Origin: Polyangia bacterium
GTDB taxonomy: Bacteria > Myxococcota_A > Polyangia > Polyangiales > JAUICN01
Assembly: GCA_030427835.1 (NCBI GenBank)
Contig: JAUICN010000004.1
Span: forward strand, 124,001 to 188,000
DNA: 64,000 bases
Direction: 5' to 3'
Within the stretch, counting starts at the first letter, position 1; each line of letters begins with the position of its first letter. This document shows positions 38,806-47,008 of this stretch, piece by piece. The notes beneath the pieces are model-generated. The model was not told the DNA's origin. It made no database searches and saw only the letters and a list, made by a program, of their open reading frames with translations. The translations under genes were made by a program, and so were the position numbers.

Positions 38806-40215
38806 ATGGAAATGACACTGGCGAACCCACAGGACACAGCCCCCGACCGGAGGGATTCCACGCAACGGAACAAATCCCAAGGGGTTCCACAGGTGGATCT
38901 ACGATCGGACACTCCGTGTGCTCAAGCGCGGGTTATCTCGGCCCGAAACATCCTTGTTTGGGGGGTCCTTGCCCTTGGGGCATGGCTTGCCGGTTGCGGT
39001 CGTCCCGAAGGTACCATTCAAATGCCAGAGCAGGCCTCCACGGTGGCGGCAGACGTGGACTGGCTTTACTACTTTATCTTCTGGGTGAGCGTGGTGTCCT
39101 TCGTGGGCATCGTGGGCACCATGGTGGTGTTCGTCATCAAGTACCGCCAGCGTGAGGGTGGACGTGCGGAACCCACGGGTCACAGCAACTTTCTCGAAAT
39201 TTTTTGGACCTTCTCGCCACTGATTGTACTGGCCATGCTTTTTCACTGGGGGTTCCAGGGCTACGTAAAGGGGTCTGTGGCACCCCCGGATGCCCTGGAG
39301 ATCCGCGTACGGGGCATGCAGTGGCAGTGGGAGTTTGAATACCCCAACGGCGCGGTGGACATCGGCAACCTACGGGTTCCCGCCAATACTCCGGTAAAAC
39401 TTGTGATGTCCTCCCAGGATGTTCTGCATAGTTTTTTTGTGCCCACGTTTCGCGTCAAACGGGACGTGGTTCCCGGCATGTACACCAGCATCTGGTTCAA
39501 TGCCCTTGAGGAAAACCAAAAGCAGATGGGCGCCGACGGAAAAGCGGTGGCCTGCAACGCGGATGACGACTGTGGACCGGGCTTTGGTTGCATCGCCAAC
39601 CAGTGCACCCAGTTCCATCAGGTGTTCTGCGCGGAGTACTGTGGTGCTCCCCTGGACAAGGGCGGCAACGTGGGGCACTCGGGGATGCTTGCCCGTGTGG
39701 CCGTGGTTTCCCAGCAAGAGTACGACACCTTCATGCAAGAGGGGCCCGCCATGCCGCCCAGCTGTGAGGCGGACGAAAACCCCGCAGCCTGCTGGGGGCG
39801 ACAGCTCTATGAAACAAGCGGCTGCCCCACCTGCCATGGGGTCGATGGAGTGGCCCAGGCCCCTGCTCCAAACTTCAAGGGGCTCTATGGCCGCCAGGAA
39901 AAGATTGCGGACGGTTCCAGCGTCATGGTGGACGAGAACTACGTCCGAGAATCCATTCTCATGCCCCAGGCGAAAATCGTAGACGGTTACACCGGAGTGA
40001 TCATGCCCGCGTACCGATTCTCTGACCGACAGCTCGGAGCCATCATCGGATACATCCGCTCGCTCGCACCTGAGGCTGGAACTGCACAGGATGGGGCACA
40101 GCAAGAGAACTCCGCCGTGGAAGAACCCGCGCCAGAAAAAAGCACGCCAGAAGACAGCGAAACAGATGACCTCGCAATGGAAGACAATGCGAACAAGGAC
40201 GAAGTGAACCCATGA
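38806..40215 (+). CDS. coxB: caa3 cytochrome c oxidase subunit II with fused cytochrome c and a Cys-rich insertion
   Basis: A 469-residue lipoprotein-like subunit (lipobox LAGC, C64), two membrane helices (~85-112 and ~130-152), a cupredoxin CuA domain and a C-terminal heme c domain (C340-x2-C343-H344, CPTCH). CuA ligands are H208, C275, E277, C279, H291 and M294. Two oddities are seen: an insertion with C250, C256, C262 and C267 just before the ligand loop, and eight extra residues between C279 and H291. The fused cytochrome makes this a caa3-type enzyme able to take electrons directly from ACIII. The C-terminal tail is acidic and Glu-rich. ATG 38812 is an alternative start. Confidence 0.94.
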   Translation: MEMTLANPQDTAPDRRDSTQRNKSQGVPQVDLRSDTPCAQARVISARNILVWGVLALGAWLAGCGRPEGTIQMPEQASTVAADVDWLYYFIFWVSVVSFVGIVGTMVVFVIKYRQREGGRAEPTGHSNFLEIFWTFSPLIVLAMLFHWGFQGYVKGSVAPPDALEIRVRGMQWQWEFEYPNGAVDIGNLRVPANTPVKLVMSSQDVLHSFFVPTFRVKRDVVPGMYTSIWFNALEENQKQMGADGKAVACNADDDCGPGFGCIANQCTQFHQVFCAEYCGAPLDKGGNVGHSGMLARVAVVSQQEYDTFMQEGPAMPPSCEADENPAACWGRQLYETSGCPTCHGVDGVAQAPAPNFKGLYGRQEKIADGSSVMVDENYVRESILMPQAKIVDGYTGVIMPAYRFSDRQLGAIIGYIRSLAPEAGTAQDGAQQENSAVEEPAPEKSTPEDSETDDLAMEDNANKDEVNP

Positions 40216-41876
40216 CCGCCCCCGCTGCCACAGCAGATCACGCTGCCCACAGCTCCCATGACGATCATCACGGGAACTACCTCACGGCCACCTCCGGACT
40301 GAAGTCCTGGTTGCTTACCGTCGACCACAAGCGCATCGGTCTGATGTACCTTGTGGCGGTTCTGTTGGCGTTCCTTGCTGGCGGTGTCTTTGCGTTGCTC
40401 ATTCGAACCGAGCTGCTCTTTCCGGGCGAGACCATGATGCAGGCCCACACCTACAACCAGGTGTTCACGCTTCACGGCATCATCATGGTGTTCCTGTTCA
40501 TCATCCCGAGCATTCCTGCTGCCCTCGGAAACTTCTTTCTTCCCATCATGCTGGGCGCCAAGGATGTGGCGTTCCCAAAGCTCAACCTGGCGAGTTTTTA
40601 CATCTACCTCCTGGGCGCGATCCTGGCGCTCGCCGGCATCGTGGTGGGAAGCGTGGACACCGGTTGGACGTTCTACACACCCTACAGCTCAAGCCCGGCC
40701 CGGTCCGCGTCCGTACTGTGGTTGGCCATGTCCGTGTTCATCATGGGCTTTTCCTCCATTCTTACTGGCGTGAACTTCATTGCCACCGTTCACAAGATGC
40801 GCGCTCCGGGGTTGACCTGGAACCGGTTGCCCCTGTTCGTATGGGGAATGTACGCCACAGCCGTGATCCAGGTATTGGCCACACCGGTTCTGGCCATTAC
40901 CGTGCTTTTGCTGTTCATGGAGAAGCTAGTGGGTCTCGGGATTTTTGATCCTCGCATGGGAGGTGACCCGGTACTGTTTCAGCACTTCTTCTGGTTCTAT
41001 TCCCACCCTGCGGTGTACATCATGATTTTGCCCGGCATGGCCGTGGTCAACGAGATCATTGCCACCTTCTCCAGGCGTAAGATCTTTGGGTACATGTTCG
41101 TGGCCATGAGTTCCGTGGCCCTCGCCCTATTGGGTTTCCTCGTTTGGGGGCACCACATGTTTACCTCCGGAATGAGTGAGTTTGGAACCACCGTGTTCAG
41201 TGCACTGACATTCCTGGTGGCGATTCCCTCAGGCGTGAAACTATTCAACTGGGTGGCCACCCTTTACCGGGGACAGATTTCCCTGGCTTCCCCCATGTTG
41301 TACGCCCTTGCATTCATTGCCCTGTTTTCCATCGGTGGCCTCACCGGCCTCTTCCTTGGAACACTCTCCGTGGATATTCACCTGCATGACACCTATTTCG
41401 TGGTGGCCCACTTTCACTACGTCATGGTGGGCGGCACGGTGATCGGTTTCCTGGGGGGATTGCATTACTGGTGGCCAAAGATGACAGGAAAGCTCTACAG
41501 CGAGAGCCTGGCGCGGGTCTCCTTCGTACTTGTATTCGTGGGCTTCAACCTGGCTTTCATGCCCCAGTTTGTCCTCGGTTCCCGGGGGATGCCCCGTAGG
41601 TACTACGACTATTTGGAGCAGTTCCATGGGTTGCACGCGGCTTCCACGGTGGGTGCCTACATTCTTGGGGTGGGGTTTGTGATTATGGCGTACATGTTTG
41701 TGCAGTCCCTGACCAAGGGAAAGAAGTCCCCTGCCAACCCCTGGGCCTCTGCCGGATTTGAGTGGATGACCGCAACGCCACCGTCGCTTCACAACTTCGA
41801 TGAGGATCCCATCATCGATCGAGGACCCTACGACTACGACAAGACACCTGAGCTAGGAAACGTACCCAAATACTAG
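40212..41876 (+). CDS. coxA: caa3 cytochrome c oxidase subunit I, A2-type
   Basis: A 554-residue heme-copper oxidase core subunit. Ligands seen: heme a H88 and H402, heme a3 H400, CuB H265, H314 and H315, with cross-linked Y269. The motif YSHPAVY (Y263-S264) replaces the GHPEVY of A1 enzymes, marking an A2-type oxidase that uses Tyr-Ser instead of Glu at the top of the D-channel. K343 (GVKLFNW) retains the K-channel. It reduces O2 to water and pumps protons. The N-terminus is His-rich ([11 protein letters not shown]). ATGA overlap with coxB. Confidence 0.97.
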   Translation: MTAPAATADHAAHSSHDDHHGNYLTATSGLKSWLLTVDHKRIGLMYLVAVLLAFLAGGVFALLIRTELLFPGETMMQAHTYNQVFTLHGIIMVFLFIIPSIPAALGNFFLPIMLGAKDVAFPKLNLASFYIYLLGAILALAGIVVGSVDTGWTFYTPYSSSPARSASVLWLAMSVFIMGFSSILTGVNFIATVHKMRAPGLTWNRLPLFVWGMYATAVIQVLATPVLAITVLLLFMEKLVGLGIFDPRMGGDPVLFQHFFWFYSHPAVYIMILPGMAVVNEIIATFSRRKIFGYMFVAMSSVALALLGFLVWGHHMFTSGMSEFGTTVFSALTFLVAIPSGVKLFNWVATLYRGQISLASPMLYALAFIALFSIGGLTGLFLGTLSVDIHLHDTYFVVAHFHYVMVGGTVIGFLGGLHYWWPKMTGKLYSESLARVSFVLVFVGFNLAFMPQFVLGSRGMPRRYYDYLEQFHGLHAASTVGAYILGVGFVIMAYMFVQSLTKGKKSPANPWASAGFEWMTATPPSLHNFDEDPIIDRGPYDYDKTPELGNVPKY

Positions 41877-41915
41877 TTCTTGACCACGGCAAGACACCCA
41901 CTCGCAGGTAAGCAT

Positions 41916-42656
41916 ATGTCCGCAACTTCAGACTCAAGCCCCATTCCCCAGCACAACAGCTCCCAGCACGACAGGCACCAGCACGACAAGCACCAACACC
42001 AGGGTTCGTCACGGAACCCCCTGGCCCATCATTTTCACTCCATGGCCCAGCAGCTGGATGCCGCCAAGATTGGAATGTGGTTTTTCCTTGCCCAGGAAAT
42101 TCTATTCTTCAGCGGTCTGTTTGTGGCCTATGGCATCTATCGGTCCTGGTACCCGGAGGCTTTTTCGGCGGGCTCGCACCTGCTCGACCGCACCATGGGC
42201 GCTGCCAACACCGTCGTGTTGTTGTTCAGCAGTTTGACCGTGGCGTTGTCCATTCGATCGATCCAACTTGGAAAACGATCCCAAGCCACCACCTACCTCG
42301 TCATTACCATACTCTGCGCCTGCTTCTTCATGGTGGTGAAGTACATGGAATACTCCCACAAGTTCCACGTGGGATACTTACCCGGCATCCACTTTTCGCC
42401 CACGGAGTTTCCAGAGGGAATCGAAGCCGTTCCCTACGCCACGCGCTCCTTCTTCGGGATCTATTTCATGATGACGGGAGTGCATGGACTTCACGTACTG
42501 GTGGGGATTGGCCTCATGGTGTGGCTCATCATCAAAAATAATCGGGGGGACTTTACCCCCGAGTACTACACGCCCGTCGAAATGGTGGGTCTCTACTGGC
42601 ACCTGGTGGATCTGATTTGGATCTACCTCTTTCCCCTGCTTTATCTTATCGACTAG
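41916..42656 (+). CDS. coxC: Cytochrome c oxidase subunit III
   Basis: A 246-residue membrane protein with about five helices, the short form common in caa3 oxidases. Family residues are visible: KIGMWFFLAQEILFFSGLF and HGLHVLVGIGLM, and the C-terminal YWHLVDLIWIYLFPLLY. Subunit III stabilises the D-channel. ATG 41916 has an AGGTAAG ribosome binding site; a TTG at 41880 is less likely. The N-terminal 40 residues are His- and Gln-rich (HDRHQHDKHQHQ) and unrelated to the family core. Confidence 0.94.
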   Translation: MSATSDSSPIPQHNSSQHDRHQHDKHQHQGSSRNPLAHHFHSMAQQLDAAKIGMWFFLAQEILFFSGLFVAYGIYRSWYPEAFSAGSHLLDRTMGAANTVVLLFSSLTVALSIRSIQLGKRSQATTYLVITILCACFFMVVKYMEYSHKFHVGYLPGIHFSPTEFPEGIEAVPYATRSFFGIYFMMTGVHGLHVLVGIGLMVWLIIKNNRGDFTPEYYTPVEMVGLYWHLVDLIWIYLFPLLYLID

Positions 42657-42719
42657 CGATCCCTGTTCACCGAATGACATCGGCTCATGAAGTGAAAACA
42701 AAACACGAGGCTTAGGACC

Positions 42720-43202
42720 ATGGAACATACAGAACATCAGGATCACGGTGGTGAAGACAGCCACGCACCCCACATTGCAGGAATGTCGATGTACCTCGGC
42801 GTGTTTGGGATCCTCATCGTGCTCACCCTGCTTACGGTCGCCATTTCCTACGTCCACCTCGGTTCCCTGAACCTGGGAATTGCCATCGTGATCGCCACCA
42901 TGAAGGCGGCGCTCGTGGTGTTGTTTTTCATGCATCTCTGGTGGGACGATAAGTTCAACAGCCTCATTCTTGTGGGCGCCGTGCTCTTTGGCGGCGTGTT
43001 TCTTGTGTACACCCTCAACGACACCGCGTTTCGTACCGCCGTGGATCCGGAGAAGGGTGCGCGTTACAGTCCTGCCACCGGTCAATGGGCAGCAGGGTCC
43101 GGCGAGGGTGTGGGTGAAATGGTGAGAGCATCGGGTGGGGGGCACGGGTCCCACCATGAACCTGCCGCTTCTGGCGACAACGAAGGTTCTGAGCAGCACT
43201 GA
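42720..43202 (+). CDS. coxD: Cytochrome c oxidase subunit IV (prokaryotic type)
   Basis: A 160-residue small subunit with three predicted helices (about 25-47, 55-77, 83-100), matching the prokaryotic COX4 family (MSMYLGVFGILIVLTLLTVAIS, KAALVVLFFMHLWWDDKF). It probably stabilises the oxidase. A hydrophilic Gly/His/Ser-rich C-terminal tail of ~55 residues is longer than usual. It is the last gene of the act-cox operon; a 120-bp gap follows with no clear terminator. Confidence 0.88.
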   Translation: MEHTEHQDHGGEDSHAPHIAGMSMYLGVFGILIVLTLLTVAISYVHLGSLNLGIAIVIATMKAALVVLFFMHLWWDDKFNSLILVGAVLFGGVFLVYTLNDTAFRTAVDPEKGARYSPATGQWAAGSGEGVGEMVRASGGGHGSHHEPAASGDNEGSEQH

Positions 43203-43322
43203 CCTCCATGTGAAGACGGGTACGGGACAATGGGGGTCCCGAACACGGTCTCCAAACGAAAAGCTCCCGTATCCACCTCCAGGGATTGACTCTCGCGGTA
43301 GGGAAGATAACCCTCCAATGCC

Positions 43323-43970
43323 GTGCGAGCCGGTCTACCCAAGGGCAAGCGTCCACTCATTCTGGACGACGCCATCAACCTTCCCAATGCGCTTACCCTT
43401 TCGCGCATTGTTGGGATCCCCTTTGTCCTCTGGTTCATGGACAGCGGTACCCCTAAACACAATTTCTACGCCGCCTTGATTTATGTGGGCTGTGCGGTGA
43501 CCGACGCGTTGGATGGATGGCTCGCGCGTAGGCAGGGCATCACCAGTATCGTGGGGAAGTTTTTGGACCCCCTGGCGGACAAGCTGCTCATTATGGCCAC
43601 CCTGGTATTCGTGATCTACGACCACCGTGTGGGTTTTTGGGGCACCATGGCCATCATCGTCATTCTTGCTCGGGAGATTTCCATCACGGCACTGCGGGGC
43701 ATCGCGGCTGGAGAGGGGCTTGTGCTTGCCGCCGCCCAGGGGGGCAAGGATAAAACGGCCCTTCAGATGGTGGCGATTCTCATGCTGATTCTCTACCATC
43801 CGTACCCGCTGAATTTTTTCTTTGCGACCTATCCCGTGGACCTGGCCCGTGTGGGTGAGTTTCTCATGTACCTTTCCCTGTTGTTGGCCCTCACAAGCGC
43901 CGGAAGCTACGTGTCCACTTTCGTTCGCGCAGTGAACCAACGTTCTGAGGACGCGGCGGTGGACAGCTGA
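43323..43970 (+). CDS. pgsA: CDP-diacylglycerol-glycerol-3-phosphate 3-phosphatidyltransferase
   Basis: A 215-residue integral membrane enzyme of the CDP-alcohol phosphatidyltransferase family. The metal-binding signature DG-x2-AR-x8-G-x3-D-x3-D is intact (DALDGWLARRQ...GKFLDPLADK). It catalyses the committed step of phosphatidylglycerol synthesis. GTG 43323 is the start that covers the conserved INLPNALTLSRI segment; a nearby ATG at 43318 is out of frame. The stop overlaps the next start by one base (TGATG). Confidence 0.92.
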   Translation: MRAGLPKGKRPLILDDAINLPNALTLSRIVGIPFVLWFMDSGTPKHNFYAALIYVGCAVTDALDGWLARRQGITSIVGKFLDPLADKLLIMATLVFVIYDHRVGFWGTMAIIVILAREISITALRGIAAGEGLVLAAAQGGKDKTALQMVAILMLILYHPYPLNFFFATYPVDLARVGEFLMYLSLLLALTSAGSYVSTFVRAVNQRSEDAAVDS

Positions 43971-44794
43971 TGTCCCAAGAGCGCACGAGCTCCCGCGCTG
44001 CCACCACGGTGGCTGTGGCCAGCACCAAGGGTGGTGTGGGAAAGACCACCATTTCCCTAAACCTTGCCTACGCACTTGCAAAACGGGGCTACCGAATATT
44101 GCTGGGGGATTTGGATCCCCAGGGCGCCGTGGGGCTGTCGGTCGGGCAGTCGGTGAGTGAGGCGCCCGGCATCTGTGGTTGGGTACGGGAGGGCAGGGGG
44201 CCGGTGGATGGATTTCTCGTGCACACCCGCTTGCCGGAGTTGTCGATCCTACCCTTTGGCCCCTGCTCCTGGAACGAAGCCCAGCAGGTGGATCATCTCG
44301 CCGTCCATGGGGTGCATCGTCGGCTGGGCCAGTCTTTCGACGTGATTCTCTGGGATACCCCAGCAGGCCTTGGTGGGTTTACGGAGTCTGCATTGCGCCA
44401 CTGCGAACATGTGCTGCTCCCCGTCCAGGCAGCACCGCTTGCCGCCCGGGCGCTTCCCCAAATGATGACCTATCTTGGGGACCTTCGGCGAATGGGGGCT
44501 TCCGTGGAGCTTACCGCCGTGGTGCTTTCCATGGTCAACCTAAGGGAAAAGGCCTCCCTGGCGGTGGCCCAGGAGGTTTGGGATCTCTTTCCGCCGTCCC
44601 TGGTATTGGATACCATGATTCCTGAGGATCCCGCGTTTCGACAGGCCAGTGCGGACGCCGTTCCCGTGTCCCTCATGGGGCGCCGACCCCCTGCCGTGGC
44701 GGCTTCCTTCGAGCGAATGGCCGCAGAACTTGAAAAGAAGCTTCACCTCGGGTTGGATGAACACCATGGCACGCCACTCCGTCTCGTGGATTGA
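43970..44794 (+). CDS. ParA-family ATPase (orphan)
   Basis: A 274-residue deviant Walker A ATPase. The motif STKGGVGKTTISLNLAYALA, the switch-like DLDPQGAVGLSVG and the WDTPAGLG segment place it among ParA/MinD/Soj partition proteins. No ParB or parS-like pair is seen nearby, so it is an orphan that may position a cellular cargo rather than the chromosome. It shares one base with pgsA's stop, so translation is coupled to phospholipid synthesis genes. Confidence 0.85.
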   Translation: MSQERTSSRAATTVAVASTKGGVGKTTISLNLAYALAKRGYRILLGDLDPQGAVGLSVGQSVSEAPGICGWVREGRGPVDGFLVHTRLPELSILPFGPCSWNEAQQVDHLAVHGVHRRLGQSFDVILWDTPAGLGGFTESALRHCEHVLLPVQAAPLAARALPQMMTYLGDLRRMGASVELTAVVLSMVNLREKASLAVAQEVWDLFPPSLVLDTMIPEDPAFRQASADAVPVSLMGRRPPAVAASFERMAAELEKKLHLGLDEHHGTPLRLVD

Positions 44795-45081
44795 TCCCAA
44801 GGCCTGGCGCGAGGCCCTGCGAGGGTGTGCGCCCTCTGCCGCAAAGGGCAGTACTCCACCCCACATGCCAGCCGCTGCGCCCCTTGTGGAACATCGCACC
44901 GTGCGGGCCAGCTGCAATCCAGTGGCCCAAAGTTCGCAAGAGAGCTTGGGAGCTTCCGAGTCACCGGCACCCAAGAACGTGGGGTAGGGCGTCCCGTATT
45001 CGGGCGCTCCCCAAAGTTTTGCAAGACATATTTGACGGGCCGTCGTCCTTCCCGCACATTGATCCTTACACGTTGTCATGA
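44766..45081 (+). pseudogene. Possible decayed small gene between ParA and TVP38-like genes
   Basis: Three plus-strand frames each hold a fragment that looks protein-like. ATG 44766 gives MARHSVSWIDPKAWREALRG. A second frame gives a zinc-ribbon-like CALCRKGQYSTPHASRCAPCG (about 44820-44890). A third ends ALPKVLQDIFDGPSSFPHIDP, with its stop overlapping the next start (ATGA at 45078). Either one of the open frames (44766-44987 or TTG 44791-45081) is real, or the gene carries frameshifts. I do not recognise the product. Confidence 0.3.
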
Positions 45082-45641
45082 GTTCCCTGTTCGATGGTTT
45101 GCGTCGATACCGCTTTTTGCTGTTTATTCTTCTGATCGCCAGTTTTTACCTGGTGGGTCAGTGGACGGACCTGTTTGCGGGGTGGAACACCCAAACCGTA
45201 CACACCTGGTTGGAACAGGCAGGCCCCTGGAGCGTGCCCCTATTTGTGGTGGTGGTGACCATCGGGGAACTGGTGAGCATTCCAGGGATGATTTTCGTGG
45301 GGGCGTCCGTATTGGCCTATGGGCAAATGCTGGGGTTTGTCATCATTCTCGGCGCCGCCGTGCTTTCCTCCTGCGTGAGCTTTGTCATCGCCCGCCGCAT
45401 CGGCGGAACCGTACTGGCCGATCCCAAATCCAAACTCATGAAGCGCCTTCTCATCCCCATCAACCGCCGCCCCGTAACCACCGTAAGCGCCTTGCGTGCC
45501 CTTTTCTGGATGGCCACCACCCTGAGCTATGCCCTGGCCGTCACAAAAATAAGTTTCCGTGACTATGTGGTGGGCACCACCATCGGATTGATCCCACCCA
45601 TATTGGCGGCCACGTTTCTATTTGATTGGCTACTGGTCTAG
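45078..45641 (+). CDS. TVP38/TMEM64 (VTT) family membrane protein
   Basis: A 187-residue polytopic membrane protein with about five helices. The VTT/SNARE-associated domain is indicated by GELVSIPGMIFVGASVLAYG and the conserved GG..VL..LK stretch with an Arg-rich loop (RRIGGTVLADPKSKLMKRLL). The family includes DedA-like scramblases and transporters acting on membrane lipids; function here is unassigned. Proximity to pgsA fits a lipid-related role, but that is inference. Confidence 0.75.
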   Translation: MSSLFDGLRRYRFLLFILLIASFYLVGQWTDLFAGWNTQTVHTWLEQAGPWSVPLFVVVVTIGELVSIPGMIFVGASVLAYGQMLGFVIILGAAVLSSCVSFVIARRIGGTVLADPKSKLMKRLLIPINRRPVTTVSALRALFWMATTLSYALAVTKISFRDYVVGTTIGLIPPILAATFLFDWLLV

Positions 45642-45654
45642 GGCAGGGACAAAC

Positions 45655-46074
45655 ATGCAACCATCCGATGACAGCAACGACCCTGAGGATTCACAGGGCA
45701 CAACCCTCTCCTGGGGCCAGGTGGCCCAAGCCAGCCAGCAACAGGCCAGCCAACAGCAGACGAGCCAGCAACAGGCGCAACCTGTGCCCCTAAATAGGGC
45801 CGCGACGCCGAGGCAATCCACCGCCAGGGCCCCTGAGGCAGGTGCACCCCAGGGCATCTTCGTGCCCAAGCGAAAGGATTGGGTGCAACATCCCAACCTG
45901 GGCCTTTGCGAAGTGGAGGTGGTGCGCGGGGATCAAATCATGCTGAAGCTGCCGTCGGTACGGCGTAAGTGGTTTCGGCTGAGCTATCTCCAGTTTGGCT
46001 CGCCGGAGCACGACGAACGGGGCCGCCGTATTTTTCCGGCTACTGTCGGGCGCGTGGATCCAACCAAGCCGTAG
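45655..46074 (+). CDS. Uncharacterised small protein with Gln-rich N-terminus and beta-rich C-terminus
   Basis: A 139-residue protein. The first ~60 residues are disordered, with SQQQ repeats (QASQQQASQQQTSQQQAQ). Residues ~70-135 are compact and beta-rich: WVQHPNLGLCEVEVVRGDQIMLKLPSVRRKWFRLSYLQFG, resembling small beta-barrel nucleic-acid or CarD-like folds, though I do not assign one. ATG 45655 follows an AGGGCAGGG site. It ends inside the 3' end of the convergent permease gene (35-bp overlap). Confidence 0.6.
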   Translation: MQPSDDSNDPEDSQGTTLSWGQVAQASQQQASQQQTSQQQAQPVPLNRAATPRQSTARAPEAGAPQGIFVPKRKDWVQHPNLGLCEVEVVRGDQIMLKLPSVRRKWFRLSYLQFGSPEHDERGRRIFPATVGRVDPTKP

Positions 46075-47008
46075 CCAGGTCGGCAGTGACGTTGCCAAGT
46101 TGCACAGCAACGGAGATCACGACCACCAATCCCACCACAATGGGCGCATCCATGGCCACCACCGATTCAAGGGCAAGTTTTCCAAGCCCAGGCCAGGCAA
46201 AAATCTCTTCGGTGACAATGGCTCCAGAGACAAGCAATGGAAGATCCAAGCCGATCAACGTGACCACCGGAATGAGCGCGTTGCGCACCCCGTGCACCCA
46301 CAGGACCCGTGTGGGGCTGAGCCCCTTGGCCCGTGCCGTGCGCACGTGATCCAACGACAGGGTATCCACCAGCTCCCCCCGCATGAGGCGCGCGTAGGTC
46401 GCCGCACCCAACGCGCCAAGCACCATGGAGGGCAGCAGCGCATGGCGGACGTGATCCATCGCGCCTACTCCGTAGCCGCCCACCGGAAACCAGCCCAATA
46501 GAAAAGCCGGGCCATGCAGGGCAAAGATCCCCAGTAGGAATCCGGGAATACTGATCATCAGGAACGTAAAGCTCATCAACAACGTGTCCATGGGCTTTCC
46601 CCGATACACTGCCGCGGCAACGCCGATGGCCACGCCCAGCACCACCTGAAACAACAGGGCCAGCCCCCCGAGCAACGCGGTGCGTGGCAGCCGCCTCCAC
46701 ACCACTTCGGTCACCGGATCCCCATGGACCAACGATTCCCCCAACTCCCCCTGAAGCAGCCCATGTCGTACGCCGTCGGGGCCTGGGGTGATCCCCAGGT
46801 AGCCCAGGAGTTGGACGCTGAGCGGTCGATCCATCCCCAGTTGCACATGGCATGCCTGTAGCTGTTCCGGGCGTGCGTTGGCGCCCAATTTGCCCACACA
46901 CGGATCACCCACCCCGTACATCAACGTAAACACCAGTGTCACTGACGCCAGCACCACAACCATGGCCCAACCTGCGCGCCGCACCGCAAACCGTAGAACG
47001 GAGCTCAT
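46040..47008 (-). CDS. Peptide/nickel-type ABC transporter permease (DppB-like)
   Basis: A 322-residue inner-membrane permease with about six helices and the EAA-like loop (GELVDTLSLDHVRTARAKGLSPTRVLWVHGVRNALIPVVT). The N-terminal LRFAVRRAGWAMVVVLASVTLVF matches the DppB/OppB group. With a partner permease it forms the channel for oligopeptides or similar solutes. ATG 47008 overlaps the stop of the binding-protein gene (ATGA). Confidence 0.88.
   Translation of the reverse strand: MSSVLRFAVRRAGWAMVVVLASVTLVFTLMYGVGDPCVGKLGANARPEQLQACHVQLGMDRPLSVQLLGYLGITPGPDGVRHGLLQGELGESLVHGDPVTEVVWRRLPRTALLGGLALLFQVVLGVAIGVAAAVYRGKPMDTLLMSFTFLMISIPGFLLGIFALHGPAFLLGWFPVGGYGVGAMDHVRHALLPSMVLGALGAATYARLMRGELVDTLSLDHVRTARAKGLSPTRVLWVHGVRNALIPVVTLIGLDLPLLVSGAIVTEEIFAWPGLGKLALESVVAMDAPIVVGLVVVISVAVQLGNVTADLATAWLDPRARQ

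Noticed and set aside
43203-43322. Terminator between coxD and pgsA
   Set aside because: Only a short imperfect inverted repeat (ACGGGAC / GTCCCG) without a T-run is present, so I do not call it.
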